A stretch of 64,000 nt of DNA from Leeia oryzae DSM 17879 (GTDB lineage Bacteria > Pseudomonadota > Gammaproteobacteria > Burkholderiales > Leeiaceae). The notes under the pieces were generated by a model. The model was not told the DNA's origin. It saw nothing but the letters and a program-made list of their open reading frames with translations, and did no database searches. The stretch lies in NCBI RefSeq assembly GCF_000376945.1, contig NZ_AQXU01000022.1, forward strand, positions 186,001 through 250,000, in the 5' to 3' direction. The position numbers were made by a program, and so were the translations under genes. Shown here one piece after another: positions 56,653-64,000 of the stretch. Position 1 is the stretch's first letter. Every line of letters begins with the position of its first letter.

Positions 56653-58374
56653 TTACTGGCCTGGCGCAGTTTTTTGCCAGTTTTCCAGCCAGTGGACCAA
56701 TGTGCCGGCCGGCATCGGGCGACCTATGCTGTAACCTTGCAGAATATGGCATCCGTTCTTTAGCAAAATGGGCCAGGCTTCTGCGTGCTCAACCCCTTCT
56801 GCAACCAGCCGGATACCCAATCCTTCGCAGAAAACTGCCAATCCTTTGACAAAATGGGCATCAAACGAATTTTCCGTGATATTTTCGATAAAGGCACGGT
56901 CCAGCTTGATTTCAGAGATGGGTAATGCTTTTAACAGATTGAAAGAGGTAAAACCTGCACCAAAATCATCCACGCTAAACAGGATGCCATTGTCTTTGAG
57001 GAAGTTGACCTTGTCCTTGACGGTTAGCGGATTAATGATCAGCGTGGTTTCTGTAATCTCGAAGGTGATCAGGTGATGCGGGATTTTGTACTGTGCCATC
57101 AGGTCCAGTATCCGGTGCTCCATGTCGGGAGATTCCAGCATTCTGGGGGACAGGTTGATGGCAATCGGCAAGACAATATTCTTGCTTTGCAACTGTTGGC
57201 TTTGGATGAGTGCCAGTTCCAGGGTGGTATAGGTAAAACGCTCTATCAACGGGCTGGATTCTGCGGTCGGGATAAAGTCTATCGGGTAGACGATAGTGCC
57301 GTCTGCGCGTTCCCAGCGTGCCAGGGCTTCAAGGCCAACGACTTCATGGGTGAGCAGATCGACTTTGGGTTGAAAATGCAGCAGGATTTCGTTGTTATTC
57401 AGCGCACGTTCGATCTGCGTGGTTTGTAAAAGGCTGTTGCTGACTTCCAGTTCTTTGGAGTCAAAGGCCAAGCCTTTCAGGGTACGCTTGGCATGATACA
57501 TGGCCCGGTCGGCCTTGCTCATTAGTTGGGACACATCTTCTATTTCATCCGTCACAATGACGGCGCCGATCGACACCCCGATCTTGAAGAAGTTATCGTC
57601 AATGCGAATCGGGTTGGCCAGTGAGGCGATCATTTTTTCGGCGATTTGCTGAATCTGGATTTCTGTATCTACCCCTTGAAGAATGGCGACAAACTCATCC
57701 CCGCCCAATCGGGCCAGGGTGTCCGTCTTGCGCATGACGAGCGCCAGCCGTTGGGCAACTTCCTTCAGGACAGTATCACCTGCCGCGTGCCCAAGACTGT
57801 CATTCACCTCCTTGAAGCGATTCAGGTCCATCATTAACAGCGAGTAGGGGTGCAGGTCCCGTTTGAACGCCAAATGGGTGTGTTCCAGCCGGTCAAAAAA
57901 CAGATTCCGGTTGGGTAACTGGGTGAGGGCGTCATACAGGCTTTGGCGTCTTAATTTGTCTTCCGCTTCCAGCAGGTCGCGCTGAATGCTGGACCACTGC
58001 AGGCTTCTTTCCAGGGCCGAATGCAGTTTTTTGCTGTCGAGTTCTGCTTTGGAGAGGTAGTCGTATACCCCGCTGTGCAGTGCTTCGACCGCGCCACTTT
58101 CACTGTTGAACCCGGTCACCATGATGATTGGACAGTGTTTGCCGGAACTGATGTGAATGGTGGGAATCAGGTCTTTACCTTCACCGTCACCCAGCCGAAA
58201 ATCGAGCAAAATGCAGTCAAAGGCAGCGGCATTCAACGCTTCCAGCGCCTCGTTAAACGAGACGGCTTCGGTGATCTGATTCGGCCGAGGTAACCGGCTG
58301 AGGATGCGGCGCATCTTCTCGCGGTCTACATCGTCGTCATCAACAATCAGTATCTTGACGGGTTCATCTGGCAT
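56653..58374 (-). CDS. Response regulator with GGDEF and EAL domains
   Basis: A 573-residue cytoplasmic protein. The receiver domain has phosphorylation site D58 (CILLDFRLGDGEG). The GGDEF domain keeps the intact catalytic motif at 224-228 and an RxxD inhibitory site (R215-D218) at the correct five-residue spacing, so it can make c-di-GMP with product inhibition. The EAL domain keeps E349-A350-L351 and DDFGAGFTSF, so it can also degrade it. Phosphorylation probably decides the balance. The start is the ATG at 58374 or a TTG at 58398. It is the last gene of a kinase/receiver operon. Confidence 0.92.
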   Translation of the reverse strand: MPDEPVKILIVDDDDVDREKMRRILSRLPRPNQITEAVSFNEALEALNAAAFDCILLDFRLGDGEGKDLIPTIHISSGKHCPIIMVTGFNSESGAVEALHSGVYDYLSKAELDSKKLHSALERSLQWSSIQRDLLEAEDKLRRQSLYDALTQLPNRNLFFDRLEHTHLAFKRDLHPYSLLMMDLNRFKEVNDSLGHAAGDTVLKEVAQRLALVMRKTDTLARLGGDEFVAILQGVDTEIQIQQIAEKMIASLANPIRIDDNFFKIGVSIGAVIVTDEIEDVSQLMSKADRAMYHAKRTLKGLAFDSKELEVSNSLLQTTQIERALNNNEILLHFQPKVDLLTHEVVGLEALARWERADGTIVYPIDFIPTAESSPLIERFTYTTLELALIQSQQLQSKNIVLPIAINLSPRMLESPDMEHRILDLMAQYKIPHHLITFEITETTLIINPLTVKDKVNFLKDNGILFSVDDFGAGFTSFNLLKALPISEIKLDRAFIENITENSFDAHFVKGLAVFCEGLGIRLVAEGVEHAEAWPILLKNGCHILQGYSIGRPMPAGTLVHWLENWQKTAPGQ

Positions 58375-58400
58375 GACTACGGCCCCATTCGGGAACAACC

Positions 58401-58832
58401 TTACTTGCTTGGAAGCGAGACAGCATCTCCATACGTTTTTAGCAGGTTCATCAGCTTGGAAAATTGTGGTCCGACAGCAGATTTCACCATATAGCCGGCA
58501 ATGCTTTCCTGATAGGCACGGTTCAGGTCGGCATCTGCGCTGGACGTAGTCAGTACAAAGACCACCAGATTCTGCAGGGCAGGGTCAGATCGGATGGTCG
58601 ACAGGAATTCAAAGCCGTCCATGCGGGGCATGTTCAGGTCCAGCAAGACCAGAAACGGGCTGGCAATATGCTTGTCCGGATGTTCCATCTTGAGGATATC
58701 CAAAGCCTCTACACCGTCTTCGGCATGTACCAGCATGCAATCAATGTCGTGCTTTTTCAAGCTACGCATCACGCCTTCTGCCGCAACATCATCATCATCC
58801 ACAAGCAATACATTGATGGGTTTTTTGTCCAT
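58401..58832 (-). CDS. Single-domain response regulator (Rcp1-like)
   Basis: A 143-residue CheY-like receiver with no output domain. Acidic pocket VDDDD, phosphorylation site D65 (LVLLDLNMPRMDGFEFL) and TTSSADAD follow the Rcp1 pattern seen with phytochrome-type and PAS kinases. It sits between the kinase gene and the GGDEF-EAL regulator, 47 bases after the former, and is likely a phosphate sink or shuttle. Confidence 0.92.
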   Translation of the reverse strand: MDKKPINVLLVDDDDVAAEGVMRSLKKHDIDCMLVHAEDGVEALDILKMEHPDKHIASPFLVLLDLNMPRMDGFEFLSTIRSDPALQNLVVFVLTTSSADADLNRAYQESIAGYMVKSAVGPQFSKLMNLLKTYGDAVSLPSK

Positions 58833-58879
58833 GTCGATTGTCCTGATACCATGTTGAAGGTGTAACTGCCTGCTTGAGC

Positions 58880-60334
58880 TTATTCTTCAATTTCCTTGAG
58901 CAAAACGCTTGGCCAATACAAGGCAAAATGCGCGCCAGCCAGGTCACGGCTGTCTTGCAGTTCGATTTTTCCGCCGTGGCAAGTCACAATGCGCTTGGTC
59001 ACCGCCAGCCCGATACCATGACCTTCCGATTTGGTTGTTGCCCTGTGGAACATCCTGAAAATGCGCGGTTTGGCATTGTCTGCGATGCCCGGCCCACTAT
59101 CTTCAATATGAAACACGCAATACCGGCCATCATTGCGTACCGATACCCGAATCTCGCCCGTGTCGCTGCCCATATGCTTGATGGCGTTATCCAGCAGATT
59201 TCGCAGACAGGTTTGTAGCGGAACTCTGGGGCTTTCAAAGACAGCCACGTCGGGTGATACGTCGAACGTAATATTGATGCCTTCAGGTGCATTCACCAGC
59301 AACAGCAAGCCTTCAAGGATTTCCAGCGGCTTGATGGTGGAGAGCTGTTTGTCGATCGTCCCGGCGCGGGCATAAATCAGCAAATCATCAATCATGCGTT
59401 CTGCACGCTCAACCCGTAACTGGATGCGGTCAAAATTCTTCTGAATGCTGTCTGGCAGGTCAATCGGTTCCAGATCCTCCCGAATCCAGACCAGCAGATC
59501 GGCAATGCCTCTTAGCGGAGAGCGCAAATCATGAGAGGCAACATAGGTAAATTCTTCCAGGTTGGCGTTGGTTTGGCGCAGCGTGTTTTCCAGATTCTTC
59601 CGCATGGAGATATCGGTGATGGCGGCCAGGGTGATATAGCTGTCTTCTTCACGGATGGGGGTGAGGGCAATTTCAACCGGAAATTCTTTGCCGTTTTTGT
59701 GCAATGCCAGCAAGTCACGCCCGGAGCCCATGGCACGGACGCTGGGGGCTTCCTGGAATTCATGACGATGGTTGACGTGGATTTTCCGGTTACGTTCTGG
59801 CAGCAGGATTTCGAGTTTCTGACCGATCAGGGCGCCAGGTTCATAGCCGAACATCAGGTTTAGCTGTTCGTTCACCATCATGATCTGGCCGTTCACATCG
59901 GACATCAGCACGCCAAACGGCATGGATTCAACTACATGCCGGAAACGGTGCTCCAGCTTTTTACGGACGGAAATATCGCTGACAAACGCCATGGCTTGTG
60001 CGGCGTCGCCTTCACCAATCACGCCAAGACCGATTTCGATCGGGAAGTTGTGTCCTCTGGCATGTTGTGCCTTGAGCTCTCTGCCAAGGCCCATGGCACG
60101 CGGGGTAGGTTGATCAAGATACTGGTTTCTGAACAGGATGTGACGGGCCTGAATGTCATCTGGCAATAACATTTCGACTGGTTTGCCGACCATATCTGCT
60201 TTTGAGTAGCCAAACATGTTCACCAAAGCATCATTGACATAGGTAATGAGGCCATCTTTGCTGATCACTAAGACCCCGATCGGTGCCGCATCTACAATGC
60301 TGGCAAGATTGAGGTTTCCGGTGTTGGCGGGCAT
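58880..60334 (-). CDS. Soluble PAS-PAS histidine kinase
   Basis: A 484-residue kinase with two PAS domains (about 10-120 and 135-245, each containing the GYS/GYEPG and LLPE blocks and FPIEI/FPVEI) then HisKA with H268 (TYVASHDLRSPLRG) and an ATPase domain (DSGPGIAD, GHGIGLAVTKRIV). There is no membrane segment, so it reads a cytoplasmic cue; residues for heme or flavin binding are not obvious. It is the first gene of the kinase/receiver/GGDEF-EAL operon. Confidence 0.93.
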   Translation of the reverse strand: MPANTGNLNLASIVDAAPIGVLVISKDGLITYVNDALVNMFGYSKADMVGKPVEMLLPDDIQARHILFRNQYLDQPTPRAMGLGRELKAQHARGHNFPIEIGLGVIGEGDAAQAMAFVSDISVRKKLEHRFRHVVESMPFGVLMSDVNGQIMMVNEQLNLMFGYEPGALIGQKLEILLPERNRKIHVNHRHEFQEAPSVRAMGSGRDLLALHKNGKEFPVEIALTPIREEDSYITLAAITDISMRKNLENTLRQTNANLEEFTYVASHDLRSPLRGIADLLVWIREDLEPIDLPDSIQKNFDRIQLRVERAERMIDDLLIYARAGTIDKQLSTIKPLEILEGLLLLVNAPEGINITFDVSPDVAVFESPRVPLQTCLRNLLDNAIKHMGSDTGEIRVSVRNDGRYCVFHIEDSGPGIADNAKPRIFRMFHRATTKSEGHGIGLAVTKRIVTCHGGKIELQDSRDLAGAHFALYWPSVLLKEIEE

Positions 60335-60443
60335 GTGTTACCTCCTCATGCACAGAGCGTGCAGGTGCGCAAACTTCCCTGTCTTAACTCTAGTGCCAGG
60401 CCGCGGATAATTCAAATTAAATATTTGTATTGATTTTTATTTG

Positions 60444-60460
60444 TTCGTCATTCTGACGAA
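60444..60460. promoter_or_regulatory. Dyad upstream of the c-di-GMP signalling operon
   Basis: TTCGTCA-TTC-TGACGAA is a perfect 7-bp inverted repeat 110 bases before the kinase start, in an AT-rich stretch likely to hold its promoter. It looks like an operator; the regulator is unknown. Confidence 0.5.
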
Positions 60461-60558
60461 TGAGGCAGCAGACAGTCGTAGCATTTCACGGAAAGGGCAG
60501 GAGCAGGAGATCCCCTTCCATGGCACCGGTATAACAGTTGTGACTGCTAATCAACCCG

Positions 60559-60867
60559 TTAGTTTCCAGCGTAAGACGAGATTAATTCGTCGATCACTTC
60601 TGCATATTCAGAAAAATGAGACTTCGCAGCAAGAGGCAGTAATGCAGAGAAATGGCGTAACTTGCCGTTAAAATCGTTGAGCGTCACGGATAAAAGGGAT
60701 GGGTTGTCTTCCAGGTGCTGAATCTCTTGCTGGAGCAGAGCGTGGATTTCTTCGGCAAGCAGCCTGGCCGGCGCATTGCTGGACGATGGCCATGTTTTGA
60801 TTGCACTTCGGATATCCTCTTTTAAGGAGGTCATCGTTGCCAGATAAACAGGAATCAGTGCATTCAT
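60559..60867 (-). CDS. Small hypothetical protein
   Basis: A 102-residue, largely helical cytoplasmic protein I do not recognise. Acidic and leucine-rich helices fill it (ARLLAEEIHALLQQEIQHL, YAEVIDELISSYAG). GGAAG precedes the ATG at 60867. It lies upstream of the kinase operon on the same strand with 224 bases between. It could be a small signalling partner or unrelated. Confidence 0.6.
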   Translation of the reverse strand: MNALIPVYLATMTSLKEDIRSAIKTWPSSSNAPARLLAEEIHALLQQEIQHLEDNPSLLSVTLNDFNGKLRHFSALLPLAAKSHFSEYAEVIDELISSYAGN

Positions 60868-61217
60868 GTGCGATGGGCTTCCAGCGGGAGGGCGTCTAGC
60901 GAAAGTGTTTCAGCAAGTATAGCGCTATCAGTCAGTCTGGATAAATCTGTCCTGTTGCTTCTGCTTTTACCCGCGCCATCCCGTATTTCTGCACAATATC
61001 TCGCATCATGAATCTGCCTGATCCTTTTTGGCATAGGCCAGCAGCGGAAGGTCATGCCAGAAGACACTACCAGATTAAATGGACAAAATATCGCTTTTGG
61101 ATGTGGTGCGCCTCGATGATGGATTAGGGCTACATGGCAAGCGGGGAGGCGTGTTGTCAAAAAAAAGGGCGAGGCGATGCCCGCCCCGCCCATGAGTACA
61201 AGTCTTGTTTGCGCAGA
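60868..61217. other. Intergenic region without a convincing gene
   Basis: A 350-base gap. A minus-strand frame at 60864-61193 is open but has unlike composition and no motif, so it is not called. The right end contains the terminator of the dehydrogenase gene; the left part must contain the promoter of the small gene at 60559. Confidence 0.5.
61159..61191 (-). terminator. Intrinsic terminator after the dehydrogenase operon
   Basis: A 10-bp GC-rich stem with one G-T pair (61167-61176 with 61182-61191, loop of five) followed on the minus strand by eight T. Confidence 0.88.
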
Positions 61218-62237
61218 TTAAAAGGTAACGGGTTGTCCGCTTTCCAGCGATTCCCGCATGGCGATCGCAATTTTGGCGGCTTCCCGGGCATCTTCCAGCG
61301 TCAACGGAGACGGTTTGCCCTGCTGGATGGCGTCGACAAATGCTTTGGCCTCGATCAGGAAAGCGTCGTTGAACCGGGCAAAAAAGTCGGGCAAGCCATT
61401 GATGCGTTGTTGCTGGTTACTTTCTTCAATCAGGGGGACGGCTTGCAGATTACGTCCAACACGCAAGGCACCTTCTGTCCCGGTCAGGTCCATGGTGGCT
61501 TCATAGCCACGGTAAGACGTGCGTGAAACAAAGAAGCTCGCCAGTACGCCATTGTCGAATTCTACTGTTGCGCTGGCGGTATCGACATCATTGCAACTTG
61601 CCAGACCGGGGTACTGCGTGCGGGTACCGTTGGCAAAGACCTTCACCGGTTTGGCGCCATCGACCATCCAGCGGACCAGATCAATATCGTGGATACAGCA
61701 ATCCAGAAAGAGACCGCCAGACGTCGGTGCAAATTTGACAAAGAATCCATCCGGATCAATCGGGTCGTGAGATTCGCAGTGAATACGGTACAGCGTACCG
61801 AGTTTGCCATCTGCCAGGCGGGATTTCGCGGCAGAATAACCAGCATCAAAACGGCGCATGAAACCAATCATGGCCACCTGGGCTGGGTGGTTTTGTGCCA
61901 GCGCCAGAACGCGGTCACAGGTGGTCAGATCCAGTGACAACGGTTTTTCGCAGAACACATGCTTGCCGGATTTCAGCACGGTTTCAATCTGCTCGGCATG
62001 CAGTGATGTTGGGGTAACCAGCCAAACTGCATCCAGCTCAGGATGGGCCAGCAGTTCTTCAAGTGTGGCATAAATGCTGGTCAGGCCCAGATGAGCTTGT
62101 GCCCATTCGCGCTCTGTTTCCACCGGGCTGACTGCCGCCACCAGTTTTGCGCCGGGCACCCGGCTGGCAAGGTTTTCGGCATGGCGTTTTCCCAAACGGC
62201 CCAAGCCGACAATACCAATATTAACCGTTGTTGACAT
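61218..62237 (-). CDS. Gfo/Idh/MocA-family sugar or inositol dehydrogenase
   Basis: A 339-residue NAD(P)-dependent oxidoreductase. The Rossmann motif GIVGLGRLGKRHAENL opens it, EKPLSLD (catalytic K) is near residue 96, and GGLFLDCCIHDIDLVRWMV carries the substrate-binding D and H of inositol dehydrogenases. It resembles IolG/IolX-type enzymes acting on myo- or scyllo-inositol or a related sugar. It follows a second dehydrogenase gene after an 81-base gap containing a hairpin. Confidence 0.9.
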   Translation of the reverse strand: MSTTVNIGIVGLGRLGKRHAENLASRVPGAKLVAAVSPVETEREWAQAHLGLTSIYATLEELLAHPELDAVWLVTPTSLHAEQIETVLKSGKHVFCEKPLSLDLTTCDRVLALAQNHPAQVAMIGFMRRFDAGYSAAKSRLADGKLGTLYRIHCESHDPIDPDGFFVKFAPTSGGLFLDCCIHDIDLVRWMVDGAKPVKVFANGTRTQYPGLASCNDVDTASATVEFDNGVLASFFVSRTSYRGYEATMDLTGTEGALRVGRNLQAVPLIEESNQQQRINGLPDFFARFNDAFLIEAKAFVDAIQQGKPSPLTLEDAREAAKIAIAMRESLESGQPVTF

Positions 62238-62258
62238 GTTGATCCTCTGTCATCGTGA

Positions 62259-62290
62259 AGGAGCCCCTGAGTGAGGGGCTCCTGTGCTTT
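62259..62290 (+). repeat. Hairpin between the two dehydrogenase genes
   Basis: AGGAGCCCCT and AGGGGCTCCT form a perfect 10-bp stem with a 5-base loop. The T-run lies on the plus-strand side although both flanking genes are on the minus strand, so as a terminator it faces the wrong way; an mRNA-stabilising role is more likely. Confidence 0.6.
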
Positions 62291-62318
62291 TTTATATATC
62301 ACCCATCATTGCCGGGCA

Positions 62319-63305
62319 TTACAGGTTGACGATGCGACCTTCTTTCCAGGACAAGGTCGCGGCCTCGGCCAGCTCCAGCGCTTTCATACCGTCTGCAACA
62401 GTCGTTTTTACCGGCGTGCCATTGGTGATGGCTTCTACAAAATGGGCCATTTCCAGGGCGTATGCATTACGGTAGCGTTCCAGGAAGAAATGTTCCGGCA
62501 AGTCTGTGGTAACGGTATTGGCGGTATAGGCGGTTACTTCGGATGGACGGTGGTTACCTGCTTGCAACATACCCAAATTACCCATCACTTCAAAACGCTG
62601 GTCATAGCCATAGGCTGCTCGGCGGCTGGTATTGATCTGGCACAAACGGCCTTTTTTGGTCCGGATCGTTACTGCTGTTGTGTCAACATCACCGGCTTCC
62701 GCAATCGCAGGGTCTACCAGGCAGGAACCTTCTGCATACACGCTGACGGCCTCGTCATCCAGAATCCAGCGGAAAATATCAAAATCGTGAATCAGCATGT
62801 CCTTGAAAATGCCACCAGAGCTTCTGATATAGTTAACCGGCGGTGCACCCGGGTCACGGCTGGTAATCACCAGCACTTCTGGCGTACCGATTTCACCCGC
62901 GTCAATGCGTGTCTTGACCGCCGCAAAGGTAGGGTCGTAACGGCGCTGAAAACCGATCAGTGCCGTTACGCCGGCTTTGGCCACGGCATCGGCACAGGCT
63001 TTGGCACGTACCACGTCAAGATCGACCGGTTTTTCACAGAAAATATGCTTGCCGGCTGCTGCTGCGCGCAAGATCAGGTCTGCATGGGTATCTGTTGATG
63101 ACCCGACAACCACGGCCTTGATGGAAGGATCTGCAAATGCGGCTTCTACGCTGGTCACGGTGGCACCATGCTGGGCTGCCAGTGCTTCTGCGCTAGGCGC
63201 ATGTACATCAACAACATATTTCAGTTTTACGCCTGGTTGTTTTACCAGGTTTCCGGCATGGATCTTGCCAATCCGGCCGGCGCCAAACAGTGCTACTTCA
63301 ATCAT
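62319..63305 (-). CDS. iolG: Inositol 2-dehydrogenase-like Gfo/Idh/MocA oxidoreductase
   Basis: A 328-residue NAD-dependent dehydrogenase. The N-terminal VALFGAGRIGKIHAGNL is the IolG-type nucleotide loop, EKPVDLD holds the catalytic lysine, and GGIFKDMLIHDFDIFRWIL holds the Asp/His pair. It probably oxidises myo-inositol or a related polyol. The ATG at 63305 has GGAGG five bases upstream; the ATG at 63308 is one codon earlier. Its start overlaps the stop of the RpiR gene, so the two are coupled. The gene symbol is inferred. Confidence 0.85.
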   Translation of the reverse strand: MIEVALFGAGRIGKIHAGNLVKQPGVKLKYVVDVHAPSAEALAAQHGATVTSVEAAFADPSIKAVVVGSSTDTHADLILRAAAAGKHIFCEKPVDLDVVRAKACADAVAKAGVTALIGFQRRYDPTFAAVKTRIDAGEIGTPEVLVITSRDPGAPPVNYIRSSGGIFKDMLIHDFDIFRWILDDEAVSVYAEGSCLVDPAIAEAGDVDTTAVTIRTKKGRLCQINTSRRAAYGYDQRFEVMGNLGMLQAGNHRPSEVTAYTANTVTTDLPEHFFLERYRNAYALEMAHFVEAITNGTPVKTTVADGMKALELAEAATLSWKEGRIVNL

Positions 63306-64000
63306 CATATCCTCCAAGGTCCTTGGTTTCTTCAATATCCAGTTCCAGCCGGTAAGCCAGGGCAATAAACAGTGCCTGGCAGATGCAGATGGTGCTGGTG
63401 AGTGATCGAAAGGCAAACGCTGTGCCTTCCTTGACTGTTAGCAATGCATCGGCATAACGCGACAAGGGGCTTAGCTGGCTGTCGGTAATGACCAGCGCTT
63501 TGGCCTTGTGCTGATGTGCTGCACGCACGCAGTAACGAGTTTCTTTGGCATATGGGGTAAAGCTGATCGCGATGATGACATCACCCTCCTTGAGAGAGCG
63601 TATCTGCTCGCGGTACATGCCGCCGAGGCCGCTGATCAGGTGTACTCGTTTGTGGGTATGCTGAAGTGCATACACAATATAACTGGCAATCGAGAACGTT
63701 CTTCTGACCCCAAGTACATATATGTTTTCTGCTTTTAATAGCAGGTCTACCGCTTTTTCCAGCTCTACATCATTAATACCGACAGACAGATCATCCAGAC
63801 CGGCCTGACAGGCAGCGATGAACTCCCGCGTCATGTCGCCTGCGCTCAATTCACCGGGTTGGGTAGAAATGATCTGGCGAATGCGTTGCCGATAGTTGTT
63901 GGCCGGCACGGCTTTTTTGGAAAAGTCACCGCGGAAAACAGCCTGCATTTCAGAAAAACCCGAAAATCCGAAGCGCTGCGAGAACCTGACAATGGCGGAG
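63298..64000 (-). CDS. RpiR-family transcriptional regulator, partial at the window edge
   Basis: The 3' 234 codons of a regulator whose 5' end lies beyond the window; the frame stays open to base 64000. The visible start of the fragment, SAIVRFSQRFGFSGFSEM, is the end of the RpiR helix-turn-helix, followed by a SIS sugar-phosphate-binding domain (about YVLGVRRTFSIASYIVYAL to VIIAISFTPYAKETRY). RpiR proteins commonly regulate inositol and sugar-phosphate genes, in keeping with the two dehydrogenases downstream. Confidence 0.9.
   Translation of the reverse strand, partial: SAIVRFSQRFGFSGFSEMQAVFRGDFSKKAVPANNYRQRIRQIISTQPGELSAGDMTREFIAACQAGLDDLSVGINDVELEKAVDLLLKAENIYVLGVRRTFSIASYIVYALQHTHKRVHLISGLGGMYREQIRSLKEGDVIIAISFTPYAKETRYCVRAAHQHKAKALVITDSQLSPLSRYADALLTVKEGTAFAFRSLTSTICICQALFIALAYRLELDIEETKDLGGYDD

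Noticed and set aside
60864-61193. Minus-strand frame of 109 codons overlapping the start of the small gene by four bases
   Set aside because: Residue composition is unlike real proteins here, no domain is visible, and it runs across a terminator.

Overview
The window is chromosomal DNA of a moderately GC-rich Gram-negative bacterium. The best guess is a betaproteobacterium of the Neisseriales type. This rests on an outer-membrane porin, RND efflux, a pilus-retraction ATPase, a classical FNR regulator with perfect FNR boxes, a PrmB/DapE/ScpAB/RluB housekeeping set, and gene order; no rRNA is present to confirm it. I see no phage, insertion sequence, CRISPR array, tRNA or rRNA. Genes are packed closely and several pairs are coupled by ATGA or GTGA stop/start overlaps.

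Layout, left to right. 0-8.6 kb: accessory metabolic and sensory genes (GNAT acetyltransferase, NIT-domain chemoreceptor, AraC regulator divergent from a phytanoyl-CoA-dioxygenase-like enzyme, flavin reductase, DUF2062 membrane protein, LysR divergent from a DoxX/extradiol-dioxygenase pair). 8.7-21.5 kb: a complete alpha-glucoside utilisation locus. It holds a GH13 alpha-1,6-glucosidase divergent from a porin, an OmpR-type regulator with a hybrid sensor kinase, and a binding protein, two permeases, a second GH13 glucosidase and an ABC ATPase in the order of rhizobial aglEFGAK. 21.6-27.8 kb: ohr/ohrR peroxide defence with a visible OhrR operator, then a tetR-adaptor-RND operon preceded by a perfect 32-bp palindrome. 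28-32 kb: small mixed genes, including an AT-richer PD-(D/E)XK-like ORF that looks imported, and a LysR/MFS divergent pair. 32.2-36.2 kb: prmB, dapE, an ArsC/Spx-like reductase and pilU, all on the minus strand.

36.4-45.9 kb: a long plus-strand housekeeping run. It comprises lrgA-lrgB-RNase AM (ATGA-coupled), yciO, a site-2 protease, trpS, scpA, an unusual double-anchored lipoprotein, scpB, rluB and a FleS/FlrB-like histidine kinase. 46-50.7 kb: a BMP-family binding protein with no transporter partners, a LysR regulator, fnr, and divergently a HemN-like protein that lacks the radical-SAM cysteines but sits behind two perfect FNR boxes. 50.9-55.5 kb: two M1/M61-type aminopeptidases. 56.6-60.3 kb: a kinase / receiver / receiver-GGDEF-EAL operon. 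61.2-64 kb: two Gfo/Idh/MocA dehydrogenases downstream of an RpiR regulator that runs off the right edge, probably a sugar or inositol catabolic locus.

The most unusual item is the cysteine-less HemN homologue with an apparently canonical class II FNR promoter. No recognisable defence system or other fully novel multi-gene system was found. All calls come from reading the sequence and remembered family features; no database search was run.
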